From contig OX352772.1 in the NCBI GenBank assembly GCA_947095535.1, positions 271,635,940-271,699,939 of the forward strand: a stretch of 64,000 nt of DNA, given 5' to 3'. Within the stretch, counting starts at the first letter, position 1, and each line of letters begins with the position of its first letter. Positions 20,230 through 32,239 of this stretch are shown one piece after another. Made by a program: the position numbers and the translations under genes. Origin of the DNA: Poecilobothrus nobilitatus. Its lineage: Eukaryota > Arthropoda > Insecta > Diptera > Dolichopodidae. The notes under the pieces are model-generated. The model ran no database searches, was not told the DNA's origin, and was given only the letters and a program-made list of their open reading frames with translations.

Positions 20230-20777
20230 TTTTATTTTCAATTTTAAAGATGCTCTAAGTATGATAGATAATTCCATAAACTCAAGTGATTAATCGGGTT
20301 ATTATCTAAATAGTAGTTGATGAATTTTTAAGTCACTAAATATAAAATCTATACCATACCACAGCTAATAAAATTGTATTAAAAGTTGTATTAATAATCG
20401 TTAGATTATATAGTTTTGAAACTGCATTGGAAAAGTTATATTTACTTTTCTTATAGGTATATTATGTTACTCTTTTTTAGTTTGGAAAAATGTTAAATAA
20501 TATTAAATATCATATATTTATTATTTTTATGGGTGTTTTGAACACTATAAAGAGTTCCATCGGGTAATTTAGAATTAACAAGAATAATATTACTGTATTC
20601 TTACTCGTTTTCAATCATAGCAACTTCAAATTGAAATACTATAATACTTATATACAAATAAAGCTTCACAAGGTATAATAGATTAATGTTATTTTTATAA
20701 AATTTATAAAAAAAGAAATCAATTATATCCATCGTATGGTAAAGTTATGGGTAATGTTGGTGGCGAAATCCACAAAT
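20230..20777 (+). repeat. Tandem-duplicated segment, right part of copy B
   Basis: Matches 3,918-4,467 with a few substitutions and a small indel near 20,590. Copy A's 2.9-kb block (1,025-3,917) is replaced here by about 94 bp. No gene inside. Confidence 0.8.
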
Positions 20778-20950
20778 ATATATTCATAAATAAAAAGCCA
20801 AAATCCTCAAAAATGTGCGTAGAATAATCGTGATGATATTCCTAATTATTTTTTTTACTTACATATCAAAGAATTCAAAATAGTGGAGCTGCCGCATTCA
20901 AACTCCTTTTAAACAAATTATTGAAACCCTGCGCGATTTAGTGATTTTTT

Positions 20951-21123
20951 GTTTTTGTTGCCACATAAATGTCACAATTAAATAACACAGACTTTCCTTT
21001 TAAGGGTGGCTGTAAATGTCGTAAGGTGTTATTCTCACGACTTGTGTGGGATTCGAAGCCACAGTCCCTCGTTGTAAGAGCGTATTTTATACGCTGTTAC
21101 CTACTCGGCCATCGGGGCTCCCT
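20951..21123 (-). mobile_element. tRNA-derived SINE
   Basis: Read on the minus strand it starts GGAGCCCCGATGGCCGAGTA (A box TGGCCGAGTAGG) and has the B box GGCTTCGAATCCC about 60 bp on, then a non-tRNA body AAGTCGTGAGAATAACACC. Flanking GTGATTTTTT at 20,941-20,950 and 21,124-21,133 looks like a target site duplication. The acceptor stem is not closed by a matching 3' half, so this is a SINE head and not a tRNA gene. Confidence 0.75.
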
Positions 21124-21133
21124 GTGATTTTTT

Positions 21134-22050
21134 TTGTGGCAAAAATCATTATGGATTACTTATTTTGTTTGTTTTTTTTTCATAGTTTCCAACTTCTTCT
21201 ATTTTTTTCTATTTTCTATCCGATATGTTTGCACATTTTTCATGGCACCATTGTCGATAGAAACCGTCGCAGCATAAAGCAAATTGATCGTCTGATACCT
21301 CATCCGTACATATTTTTATTTATTTTAGTTGCTAAGCTAAATTAATGATAATTTGATTAGTAAGTGTTTACTGTTATAAAAATAATAATAAAATTTCATT
21401 TAACAAAAGGAATAATAGGAACATTCCAAAATTAACTTCGAAACTTGAAATGTTTGTTTTAATTTTAGTTGTTTTTATATTATTTATGTACTTATTTTTC
21501 ATATTAGTTTCGTAAAATATATGTTTTTTGTTACTAATAATTGAGAAATTCAATATGCTTTGTTTTTTATTATTTTATATAAAAGTAAAATAAAAATGAA
21601 AATGTTTTCCCATATTGGTAAATTAAATTTAGTCTAAACCTTCCCAGAAATAATATCTTTCGAAAAGAAAATTCTCCAAATGATTTACATAAAACTTCGA
21701 TTTTTACTCAAATTTTCGAGTTATACTATCAGCCCTGATACAAATTAATAGCAATGCACCAAGAATAATTTTATTTTAAATATAAAAGTTTTAACAATTA
21801 TAATAATTATATATACTGTTATAGAGTATAAATACAAAAATTAAAGTAATTCTAACAATCATTTGAGTAGAACCGGATCATTTTGTAATAAAAATTTCAA
21901 TTTAAATGTGAAGCTACGTATGTTACTGCATTTCTTTAATTTCTCAGAATTACAATTACTGTTTTTAGCTAATTCAGTTCCGACTTTTTTCATGACATAA
22001 CTTTCTCATATTTCTTGTGTTATAATTGTGAATATTCCTTCTTTTGCCAT
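21134..22050. other. AT-rich stretch without recognisable genes
   Basis: Only chance frames are visible. No repeat shared with the rest of the window was noticed. Confidence 0.4.
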
Positions 22051-22054
22051 TCTC

Positions 22055-22640
22055 TTTTTTTAATATGCAATTAATATGATCATTTCCGGATAATTTGTCA
22101 TCTGTTAATATAATACCGAGATATTTAAAACTTTGTTCTCTTATAATTTCTCTGCTATCAAGATAAATTTTGGGATTGATATCAGGTTTATTTAATCATT
22201 TAATAATCATGTACTTTGTTTTTTCAATGTTCACTGTTAATTTCATTATATTTTTCAAATCCTCATAGGCCAATTCTTCTAATAAATCAGCATTTTTTGC
22301 TGAATAGATAAGCAATGTATGTATCATCAGTAAATATTTTATAATCAACTTTTATATTAGCGAATTTCATAATATGTACATACAATAGATATAATGTAAG
22401 ACCAAGAACCGACCCTTGTATCACTCCTTTAATTATGGCACGTTCATTACTACAAACGCCATTAACTTTAGTTTTGATAAATCTGTTTTGCAAATAAGCT
22501 CTCAGTAATTCATGATGAACGACTGTATCGAATGCTTTACTTAGGTCAACAAAGACTGAGCATACATAATTTCCTTTATCGAGATTATCAATAATAGATC
22601 TTACAGAATCATTGATAGCTACGTTAGAGCCATGCGATTT
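22055..22640 (-). pseudogene. Non-LTR reverse transcriptase fragment (CR1/jockey-like)
   Basis: On the minus strand, broken frames carry DLSKAFDT-like sequence near 22,530, YLQNRFIKTKVNGVCSNE, IIKGVIQGSVLG (motif before the catalytic box, normally GVPQGS) and YKIFTDDTYIA (degenerate F-A-DD box) around 22,330. The open piece is 22,287-22,493. The 5' and 3' parts are missing. Clade assignment within non-LTR elements is uncertain. Confidence 0.7.
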
Positions 22641-22949
22641 TTGGAACCGAAATTAATTGTTTAATTTATTTATTCATTTATTTAGTATTTTTTTTACTAT
22701 TAATATATGTAAAGCAAGATATTAATCATGAAGTTTTGGAAGCATCTAGCTCCTTCAATACTATTGTAATTTATTTAGAAGATACCAAAAGCCTACTATT
22801 AATATCGCCGTGTGTTACCCCGAATGAAAACAATAAGACATCAGCTAGTTTGATCAGCTGTTTGATAAGTATAAAAACATAATTCTGACATTGATTTACT
22901 CTCTGAAACGAATGTGAGCAGATTTATATGTATATGCTGGATAAAAAAA

Positions 22950-23805
22950 AATATATAGATGACATGCTAGAAGAACTACATCACACCCAGCGACAGCGAC
23001 ATTAATAAATCATGTTCTTTCAGATCTAAAAATGGATCGATTTGGTTTTGATATAACTATATATGATATTCCAAACTTAGATCATAAGGCGTTGAAGTTG
23101 AAGTTGAAGTAGTTCTTAGAAAACTTGAAACGATGGTGTGCAAGTGAATAAGTTATACAAACTATGATAAATACGCATACTTGTTGGAATATTACTTATG
23201 TAGTCATAATTGCGTAAATGTTGATGAATTGGTTGAAGTAATAAATTATTTGTACGAGAGTTTAGAACATTAGAATTATAAAAAATAATTACTGGATGTC
23301 GAAAGAAATCTTAAAAATTACAATAGAGTAAAAAAATAAGGTTAATGCAGAGTAAAAATAAAGCAAACACATTTTAATAGAAAATTGCAAGGAGCTGGTT
23401 CAAATACTAGAAAAATATGGAATGTCTTGAATTCTCAGATAGTAAACCAAAAATCAGAATCTAACAAAATAACTAAGGAAATACGATATAATAATGAACT
23501 GTTAAATAATAGCAAAGACCTAACCAACGGCTTAATGAGCATTTTAGTAATGCTGGTAAGAAATAAGCAGATAAAATGCAAAATAAAGAAGTAAATATTA
23601 TAAAAAACACAATAAATGAAAGTTCCATGTTCCTGGTACCTACTAATGATCAAGAAATGTATAATGTTATTATGAATCTAAAAGATAATTCATCTGGCTC
23701 TGATAATATATTAAATTTTTATTTATATAAATATACAATAAACAAGGTAGAATGTAAACCAACGGTTTTTAAAAGCGCACATTTCCAAAACTCAATACAA
23801 ACTGT
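22950..23805 (+). pseudogene. Non-LTR ORF2 fragment, endonuclease end to RT start
   Basis: Plus-strand pieces: DRFGFDITIYDIPNLDHKAL (a degenerate endonuclease SDHK box) at about 23,035, NTRKIWNVLNSQI at 23,400, and FLVPTNDQEMYNVIMNLKDN then SSGSDNI at about 23,630-23,710, the usual lead-in to the RT domain. There are many stops. It lies head-to-head with the 22,055-22,640 fragment, so the two are probably separate insertions. Confidence 0.6.
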
Positions 23806-23854
23806 TTAGAATTGTGACTTGCACAAAAATTTGAAAATTTCATGTAATAAGAAA

Positions 23855-24960
23855 AAACGTGAAAATAGTACATTTTTGAAATTTTGAAGAGCCTTAAGTC
23901 CGGAATCCTATATAACTAAGAAAAAACGTTAACACACGTAAAAATATATTATTGAACCCTTAACTTTCATGTCTTGCCGAAGAAAAATTTTTACAGGTGC
24001 CTAAGTTACAGGTGTCTAAAAATAGCAAATTTTCAATTTTTGAGGCGTAATAACTCTTAAAGAGGGTGTGCTACCAACAAATTTTCTTAATTTTTTTAAT
24101 TCTAAAAGTTCTTTCTTGTCTCAAAATTTCAGGTTCCTATCCAAAGGCGTGCCGGAGTTATGAAAAAGGAAATTTCATGTAAAATGTGGTTTTCACATAA
24201 CGGTAAATTTAAATAGTAAATTACAAAATATTACATAATTTTGATATTGTTTTATATAGATAATAAAATTTTCGATCTTCTGGCGGTTTTATATTGCAAA
24301 ACTATTACGCAGAGCCTGGAATTTATACTTCTGAAAATGGGGCTTTTTCACAATTTTGAAGAGCTGCAACTTTGGAACCCTTTACAACTAAAATAAACCT
24401 TTAACACACGTAAAAATATATTACTGTAGCTTTAATTTTTATATCTTGCAGAAGTAAAATGTGTACAGGTTCCTAAGTTACAGGTGTTTAAAAATAGCAA
24501 ATTTTCAATTTTTGAGCCCTAATAGCTCATAAACAGGGGGTGGTCTAAAAAAATTTTCTGAGCAAACTTATACTAATTCTAAAAGTTCTTTCTTGCCCTA
24601 ATTTCAAGCCTCTATCTAAAAGCGTGCCGGAGTTATGAAAGTAGAAAAATCATGCAAAATTTGGTTTTCACATAACGGTAAATTTAAATACTAAATTTAA
24701 AAAAATTGTATAATTTTCATATTAATTTACAAAGTTAAAAAAAATACCTGTCGAATGACGTTTTCAGATTGAAAAAATCTTAAGCAGAACATAAGATGTA
24801 TTCATTTAAAAATAGGATTTTTTCAAAGTTTGAGGGGCTACATGAAATAGTTGTTCCACAAAATTATTTTTTTTATGAGACCTACCCATGGTTAAAATTT
24901 TTTTTCTCTATCTTTAACGGTGTATAAGTTTTGTAAACAGACGGACGGACGGACAGAGTG
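23855..24960 (+). repeat. About 470-bp tandem repeat, two copies plus a partial, with GTCC-type core
   Basis: ATTTTGAAGAGC at 23,881 and 24,353, TTAACACACGTAAAAATATA at 23,931 and about 24,403, AAAATAGCAAATTTTCAATT at 24,021 and about 24,492, GCGTGCCGGAGTTATGAAA at 24,148 and 24,622, and CACATAACGGTAAATTTAAA at 24,195 and 24,670 define two copies. A third partial unit ends with ACGGACGGACGGACAGAG at about 24,941, the reverse of the mini-me GTCC core. It could be a Helentron-related or unclassified repeat. Confidence 0.7.
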
Positions 24961-26090
24961 AAGCTAATAAGCACATTTTTTCAAATTTTTTTTGGAAATG
25001 TGCTAAAAACCAATAACAATTTCATTTTCAACAATTAAGATACTTTAGAATATTCTATAATTTTGCAATAAAAGCTTTGCAATAAAAGGAAATTCATGAA
25101 TTATAATAAAATTAAATCCAAAAAAAAAAAATATATAAATTACAAAACTAGTAGACAGCAAAAAAAAAATGTAAATGCAAGTAGATAAGCAACCATACCA
25201 AGATCAGAACGCAAGAGAATATGGCAAATATTTGGACACAAACACTTAAAAGTATAAACTATGAGTAATTTTACTAACGTAAGATATTTAATAACTGTTC
25301 AATTTGACAGTGTTCAAAATTAGAAAAGCAAATTTTTACTTTTTTAAGAAAAAAAGAAAGGACTTCTATCTTCTTTAAAACTGGTGGGGGTTTATTAAAT
25401 AATAGTGGTGTTATAATAACATGAAATTTTTTATAGAGGGTTTTATAACAGGACGGAATCACTACCAAAAGTCTATTACTTACACGCAGGTTATGATGCT
25501 AAGCGAATTTACTTTGCAGATATCCACTCCACTCCACTCCACTTTCAAAACCTTATAATAATATAGATGTCTTAATGGAAGAATATATAGGTTTCTAAAT
25601 AACTCTTAAACTCCAAGTACTTAAATCATATTGGAATTTTGAGTGAAAAATACCATAATAAACCATTTGTTAGAATTTTCTGTGACAATATCTACTTAGC
25701 TGATGCACGATTCTTATTGCAGCCAAAAAATATTGTTTTAAAGATGACGTATGATTAAATCATTTGAAATTATTGTCAATTACAACACCGAGTTACTTGA
25801 AGTCAGTCAGTTTTTCAACTAAAAAACTATTATTCGAACAACTTTGTTATCAAAGTCATTTGGTTATGTGTTGGAGAAGTACAATTTCTAGTAAAATATA
25901 TCATTTTCTTGCAATCTGTAGAATGTTAGGAAATAGGAAGATCAACTGAAAGATACCCAGCTATGTTAGAGAACATACAGTTTATTACCAATAACTAGCC
26001 TGTGCCTAAAAAGATCTAGATCACTATTTATATCAGCTATAACATTTAATGTACTTCTATAAGCACAAGCAAGGTCAACAGCAAAGGTCT
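24961..26090. other. AT-rich DNA with possible RT debris
   Basis: No confident gene. A TCCACTCCACTCCACTTTC micro-repeat lies at about 25,526. The stretch 25,640-26,060 may be decayed non-LTR sequence, but no motif is firm. Confidence 0.3.
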
Positions 26091-26099
26091 TTAAAGTTC

Positions 26100-26500
26100 A
26101 GTTAGTATCCAAAGTACTGGAAAGGATAGTTATGACAAGACTAAGCTGTCTAACGCAAACCAAACTAACACAGATCAATGGCTTTAAGAAATAACAAATT
26201 CTCTGGTATAGGAACTCCACAGAACTGACAAATCGCAGAGCTTATTCCAATATAAAAGTCAAAACAAACCACCAAACTACCCTTTCTATCTATCCAAATT
26301 ACTGGAAAGAATGCTTGATACTACCTTGATACTTGATACTTGACGATACTTGATGATACTACCTTATCCAAAGTACAGGAAAACAGTTGCAAAAAGACTA
26401 AGCTGTCTTTCGCAAACCAAACTAACACAGATAAATGGGTTTTTGAAAGTACTAATACTGTGGTACAAGAACTGAAATATAACATAGTCATAGTTTCTCA
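26100..26500 (+). pseudogene. Duplicated non-LTR RT fragments at the palindrome edge
   Basis: At 26,108 the frame reads VSKVLERIVMTRLSCLTQTK, a typical start of RT domain 2. A diverged second copy at about 26,352 gives SKVQENSCKKTKLSF and STNTVVQELKYN. The interval includes GATACTTGACGATACTTGAT slippage near 26,330-26,360. The second copy is mirrored at 50,664-50,830; the first lies at or outside the arm boundary. Confidence 0.55.
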
Positions 26501-26559
26501 TTCTTTTTTTGTCGTGCTTAAATTATTTGACTAATTGAAAATTTGCAGAAGTATTGCAC

Positions 26560-28391
26560 TTTAGTACAGAAGCTCATTCAATTAATTTTATCGTGATACA
26601 TTAACCCATTCCGGCACGATAACTGTCAAAAACAATGTTTGTTCCTAATTTTTGTCTAATTTGGCTGCATGAATTTATGGTTTTAAATAAAGCCTGTTAC
26701 AAAATTTTTGTTAACGTTCGTTAATCCATTTCAGCACGAGTACCTATTAAAAATATTCTGCCCAATTTGTTGTATTGCTATTATTATTAAAAAAATATTT
26801 CCAACACTTTTTACTTTTGTCTATATTGTTTTTGATATTCCATAAAAAGCTTTCAATGCAAATTTCTAATACATAATAGTAATTAAAATAACTTAACTAA
26901 GTATCTTAGGAATACTGTGTTAAAACTTAATCAACATAACATTTTCGAATGTTATTAAAAAACCGAAATAATCTCCTCCATACGATAATCATCATGTCAT
27001 CATTCAGTAATGCATTACTTACAGGTGGTATACCTGTATGAGATGTATGTGTACAATATATTTCCCAAAAAATATCATTGAAATATGTACATACTATATA
27101 TATAATGTAGGTATGTTAAAAAATACTATAAACCAAGTCAATTAAATTGGAAAACATATTCATATTCATATACAGTATTTAGTCAAAAATGAGTACATAC
27201 AGATTTAAAGAACTTATAACTTAAGTTCAGATCAATTATATCAAAAAATATCACATTAATGAAAAATATTTGGCTATCTTCTTTCCTTTAGCTCCCGCGT
27301 CCGATTTGCTCGAAGTTTTACATAACGGTACCCAATTAGTAATCTATATTTTAAAGAACATGACTTTGACCGACAAGGTCATTTAAAGGTCCAATTTATT
27401 ATTCTAAATTTTTTCTAACATTTTGAATTATTTTACTTAAAGCGTTATATTTTTTTTCTACAATAATATGAAATAACGGGTTTTCAACTAAGTTATAGAG
27501 CCTGATATTGTATTTAATATACATCTTGCGTCATCTTGATAAGTGTTACCATTTCTGAGATATTACAGCTAAATGTTAAAATTTTAGTATAAAAGAAATT
27601 TTTCTTCATAGTTTTTGGAAACCACTATATACTTTGAAAATTTTCGAAGACACCCTATATTATTTTTATACCATTAAAAAGGTCTCTTCACACCCTTTTT
27701 GGTATACAATAAGTTTGGTACGGCTTGGTAGTCACAATAGTCCCTCCAGAAATTAAAAATGCAAAATTGAAGCAACAATTCGAATTTATTTTCAAAAATC
27801 AAAGAGAAAAAAGTAAAAATAAATCAATCAAATATAATTTATAAAATAAAATAAACTGTAACGATTGTAATAAGTACTGTATTGGTCAGATGAGCAATAC
27901 TTAAAAAATTAAATTAAACAACAATGGGATAACTGTAAAGTAATTAATATGGACAAATTGGAAAAAACAGCATTAGCGACACATCAGTCCCATAACAATC
28001 ACACTTTTAACTTTGAAGATACTCAAAACAATGGGCCTTAACGTAACATTAGTGAAATGATACATATCGAACAATAATAATGTCAATTTTAAAACTGATA
28101 CATCAAATTTAAATTCGTATTAGAAATCTATTCTAAGAAAGTATAAGAAAATAAGAAAAGCAAATGATTACTATTATTAAGGTTAACATAAAGTAAATTA
28201 GTATAATTGTTGTTATTTTTTCTCTTCTCTTTTTCAACTTATTTTGGAATAATTTAATTAAGAAAAGTTAATATAATGTCTATAATACTCGCATATACTT
28301 ATAAAGCAGAATGAAAAGAAATAAAGAGAAGTTTTTTAATTCGTTAACTAATGACAGTTCATATACTTTTCTAAAATTTTTTTGTAACATA
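26560..28391. other. Non-coding palindrome arm sequence
   Basis: Mirrored at 47,300-49,110. It contains two decayed units of the satellite that is expanded on the right arm (AACCCATTCCGGCACGATAA at about 26,602 and CGTTAATCCATTTCAGCACG at about 26,719). No ORF is supported. Confidence 0.5.
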
Positions 28392-29108
28392 GGGGCCCTG
28401 ATTTCGATAGTCATTTCATAAAAATGAAAATGGAAAATTACATTTCATTTTAATAATTTTTTGCGATTTCGATAGTCGGGCAAATTGAAATGGAATTTAA
28501 AATTGAAATGATTTAAATTTTTTTTTTTAAACCGGCAATATTTTCTTATTTTGACTATACAAAGAAAAGCTATAAGTAAAAAATTAAGATTTTAAACACA
28601 TAGTTCCCAATACTGTAATAGAAAAAAGCAAAAAATTAAAAAAAGTGCCGAAAAGTGGTTTCTTATTTTTTGGGTTCTGTTTTTTGGAGCGGGCTGAAAA
28701 GTTGAACTTTTTTATTTTTTTTTTATGATATTTAAATTTTATTACAAAATCGGTGAGTACTGAGTACCTTTTTTTTAATCATGTCGGAACGACTTCTAAT
28801 TCACAAATTAATGGGCTTACTTGCACCCTATGTTATCGCATAGTCATAGGTTAGTTATAAAAATGCCTATATTCACATAAATATAAATAAAATACTTCAT
28901 AATTTTTCTTAAATCCATTTTTACAAGCACTTATTTAACAATTTCAAAATGAGAAAATTTGACGTTTTAAATGAGTGTATTCATAAAATATGACTATCAA
29001 AATCAGCTTCTTTTCATTTTTTATGATTTTTTTCATTTTTTCAATTTTTTATCAAAAATTTTGTTTTTCATAAAAACTGAAAGTGATATGACTATCGAAA
29101 TCAGGGCC
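28392..29108. mobile_element. 717-bp MITE-like element with inverted termini
   Basis: Starts GGGGCCCTGATTTCGATAGT and ends with the complement ACTATCGAAATCAGGGCC. ATA flanks both sides (28,389-28,391 and 29,109-29,111). The mirror position on the right arm (about 47,300) reads GTAACATAATTTTTTT without the element, giving the empty site directly. A 3-bp duplication and G/C-rich termini would fit a PIF/Harbinger-type MITE, but the family is an inference. There is no coding capacity. Confidence 0.8.
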
Positions 29109-29499
29109 ATAATTTTTTTTTAATATTTTTTTTGTACTTCTTAAATTTACAATTTTTGTTTACAAAAGTTATTTTTATTTATTTATAGAGACACAGATAT
29201 TTATAATCTTTAAAACTATTAATTAGATTTAATTTAATTTTTTTTTCATTGTTTTGAACATTTTCTTATATTTTTTGTTTTACGAAAAACTAGAGGGATA
29301 AAAATCCTACATGAACTTTATAGATAAAACTTGTAACTAGTCTAGACTGTTTTAAAACTATTATTTATCCTAACTTACACTCATTACCTATTAAAATAAA
29401 TAAAAGCATTTCTTCATGAAACATAAAGTTAATGAACAGCTAAATGATATGCACACGATAACGCAAGTAGAAAACTCAATTTTGAAAATTAATCGAACT

Positions 29500-30640
29500 C
29501 CTACAAACTGGACTCTGCAGCCCAGTAAAACCTGACGGTATCTCTAATTTAAGTATAAAGAAACTACCCAAGATTGCTAGATCCTTTTTTACAAAAATTC
29601 TAAATAGGTTACTTTTTTGCCATATGGAAAAAGGCAAAAATAATTCTATTCCTAAGCTACAAAAGCCTAACGATGACGTGAACAGCTGTCGCCTGATTAG
29701 TCTTTTAAATTATTTTGTAGAAAAGATCTGCTTCCAAACGTTCAATTCGGTTTTCGTGAGGAAAGCAATACCGTAAATGCTTTAGTACGTGTGAAAAATT
29801 ATATCAAAAGCAAATTAGAAGAAAATAATTCTGTTGGATTAGTATCTTTAGACATAAACTCCGCATTAGACACAGTCTAGCATGGTGTTTTACAGCCATA
29901 ATGGTCTTTTACAGAATTTGAAAAAGCTAAATTGTCCTGTGGTTCTTATTAAAATTTATATAAAGCTTTCTAGACGACAGAAATTTCAAAGTTTTTGTAA
30001 ATGGCACATACTCAAATTGATTCAAAATTAAAACTGGTGTCCCTCAGAGCTCAGTTTTAGGATATAGGAAAGATTAGGATACATCAGATATCCCATCTTT
30101 GCCAAACACATTTGCATCGATTCTTCGTAGACGACACTGATATTTACTCTGCGGATTCACCACAGAAAAGAGTAATTATTACAAACATACAAATTTCTCT
30201 CGAATATAAATACAAAACAGTATTTCTTTAGCAGGAAAAGAAAACCTTGTTTTTTACCAACAACGTACCTAGAAATGAAAAACACTGAAATTAAATGGGC
30301 TGATTCCATAAAATATCTTGGTTAACTTTTGATAAAAAATTACATTCAACCAACACATTTCTGCCACTATAGATAAGGTAAATAAATATACACGAATATT
30401 ATATCCGTTCATTTGCAGAAATTCCGTTTGAAAATAAACTAATAATTATGAACACCATTTTTTGGCCAGTTATCTGCTATGTAGCACCAGTTTGGAAAGA
30501 TAGTGCTGCAACTCATATAAAAAAACTTCAAATAGCGCAAAACAAACTATTAAAGATGATGTTAAATCTTCCTTTCTACTATTCGACACGAATAATTCGC
30601 AATAAAATCACATTATCAATATTACAGATCTAATAATAGA
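29500..30640 (+). pseudogene. Non-LTR reverse transcriptase remnant (left arm)
   Basis: Pieces in order: NNSIPKLQKPNDDVNSCRLI (29,642), VQFGFREESNTVNALVRVKN then SVGLVSLDINSALDTV (29,735-29,878, the D of RT motif A), RFFVDDTDIYSADSP (30,120, F-x-DD box), FWPVICYVAPVWKDSAATHI then KLQIAQNKLLKMMLN (30,463-30,570, the C-terminal thumb region). Many stops. The mirrored copy is at 46,090-47,262. It is CR1/jockey-like in motif order. Confidence 0.7.
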
Positions 30641-30953
30641 TATTAACAGTAAAAAATCCTTTAATTCGGACCCCCTCTCCAGAACAACTTTTGTTTGTTA
30701 TGAATTTCTCTAACACCTCCGTTCTTCGTGACCCTTGAGTTTCGGACACGTCTATATATAAATTCCTTCTCTTAAGTTGGTGGGCCAACTTACACTACTG
30801 ATTTGAAATGTTTATAATTTTTTTGTTTGTAAAGTTTTTATTTTATTTTTTCTACTAAGTAATAAGTAAGTAAGTTTTTCTACTAAGTAACTTCAGATAT
30901 TCTAAATCTTCCAAGCTAATGCTATAAGACTCATTTCATTAAATATCCTCACT

Positions 30954-30964
30954 TTGGCATTACG
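30954..30964 (+). repeat. Target site duplication of the LOA element, left
   Basis: TTGGCATTACG here and TTGCCATTACG at 34,720-34,730, with one mismatch. The mirror site on the right arm (about 46,068-46,085) has no insertion. Confidence 0.75.
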
Positions 30965-31228
30965 TCATCCCTGGAGATTTCACAGTATCAGTAGGTTCAA
31001 CCATACCGATAAGGCTGCAGTGCAGGGGAGATCCGAAACCAAGAGAATCCCTCCACTTGTAAGCTAAGGTGTCCAGGTACCGTGCCGAGAGCTGAATGGT
31101 CAGTAAGTGGTAAAAGATAACTGGTCGCGAACGGTCTCCTTCGATGCTCAGGCAAGGTCGGTTGTATTAAGTGCCTTATCCCGGTAAGGCGGCAATGCCG
31201 GGATGGACCGCTTTTTCCGACCACACTC

Positions 31229-32190
31229 GTGGGATCAAGAATGGATGTTAATTTAAAAAAAAAAATGCAAATGGAGAAGGAAGAAGTTGAGATGGGGAGC
31301 TCATCTGAAAAGTACAACAGGGCTCTCTTCATTCTCAACAAGATAGCTGAGAATGAAAAAGCACGTACTTTTCATGAGAAGGACGCTGCGGATAAAGTTA
31401 AGTACCAGCTTGTCCTAGATGAATATCTAAAGGTGCAAGCTGGTAAGAAGTATTCCTGCTACAACAATTGGCCAGAAGCGCAACAGATCTCAAGATGAGA
31501 TCAATAACGCAGCTAAGAGGACCAATAGAAAACGGGGGTCTAGCGCATTGGTACTAGGAGGTGTTAAATTTGCGAGGGAATCCAAGGAGAAAAAGGCTAC
31601 TTCTGAAGTCGGTGCCAAGAATAGGCAATCCTACAAAGAAGTAGCTATAAATCACCTGAACGTGGCACTGGTTGACGGGATATCGAACAGTGGGATAGCG
31701 AACAGCTCATCTATCTGGGATGGTATTAGAACACGTTTTGGAGCACCCGGAGGGACCTCTCATATCGTTCGACTGCGGGTACGTGTTGAGAGGATGCAGG
31801 ATTGTCAAATGCGAGGATCAGGTGTCTTTGGATTTCCTCAGCAAATTCGTCGCTAAGGCTAGTGATAAATGGGTTGGCTTGAAGCTCAAGCTTATCTCGA
31901 TTGGGGGAATTCCAAGGAGACCTAAGGCGCGCATTTGGTTACCAAATATCAGCATAGACAATGGAAAGGTTCTTCAATGTCTTAAGCTCCAGAATCCGAA
32001 GATCCAGATGGAAAACTGGAGGATAATAAACGCTGAGGAGCCTCAAAAAAACAGTAAGTCCTTCCTGCTTTTGATAAATGAGGAGTGCCTAGTGGAACTT
32101 GAGAAGGCTGATTATAGAATGAGGTTCGGCATAAGGTATGCCAAACTGATAATTTTCAGAGCTCCAGCAGAAGAAGAAGATTCAGATTAG
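31229..32190 (+). pseudogene. ORF1 (DUF4780 gag-like) of LOA-type retrotransposon
   Basis: The RNA-binding structural protein of the element. The first frame (31,229-31,498) starts MGSRMDVNLKKKMQMEKEEV. The middle (31,548-31,730) contains SYKEVAINHLNVALVD. The last frame (31,720-32,190) contains RPKARIWLPNISIDNG, CLKLQNPKIQMENWRIINAE and RFGIRYAKLIIF, which is the DUF4780 pattern (ARVW-P, then QNP and W). At least two frame breaks separate the parts. It precedes ORF2 by about 50-90 bp. Confidence 0.75.
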
Positions 32191-32239
32191 GATATATCTT
32201 CTAAGCTGTTAGAGGATCTCACGATCGAAAGAGATTCTC

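Noticed and set aside
21045..21122. Functional tRNA gene on the minus strand
   Set aside because: Same reasoning: tRNA head of a SINE, no matching 3' acceptor half, direct repeats at both ends.
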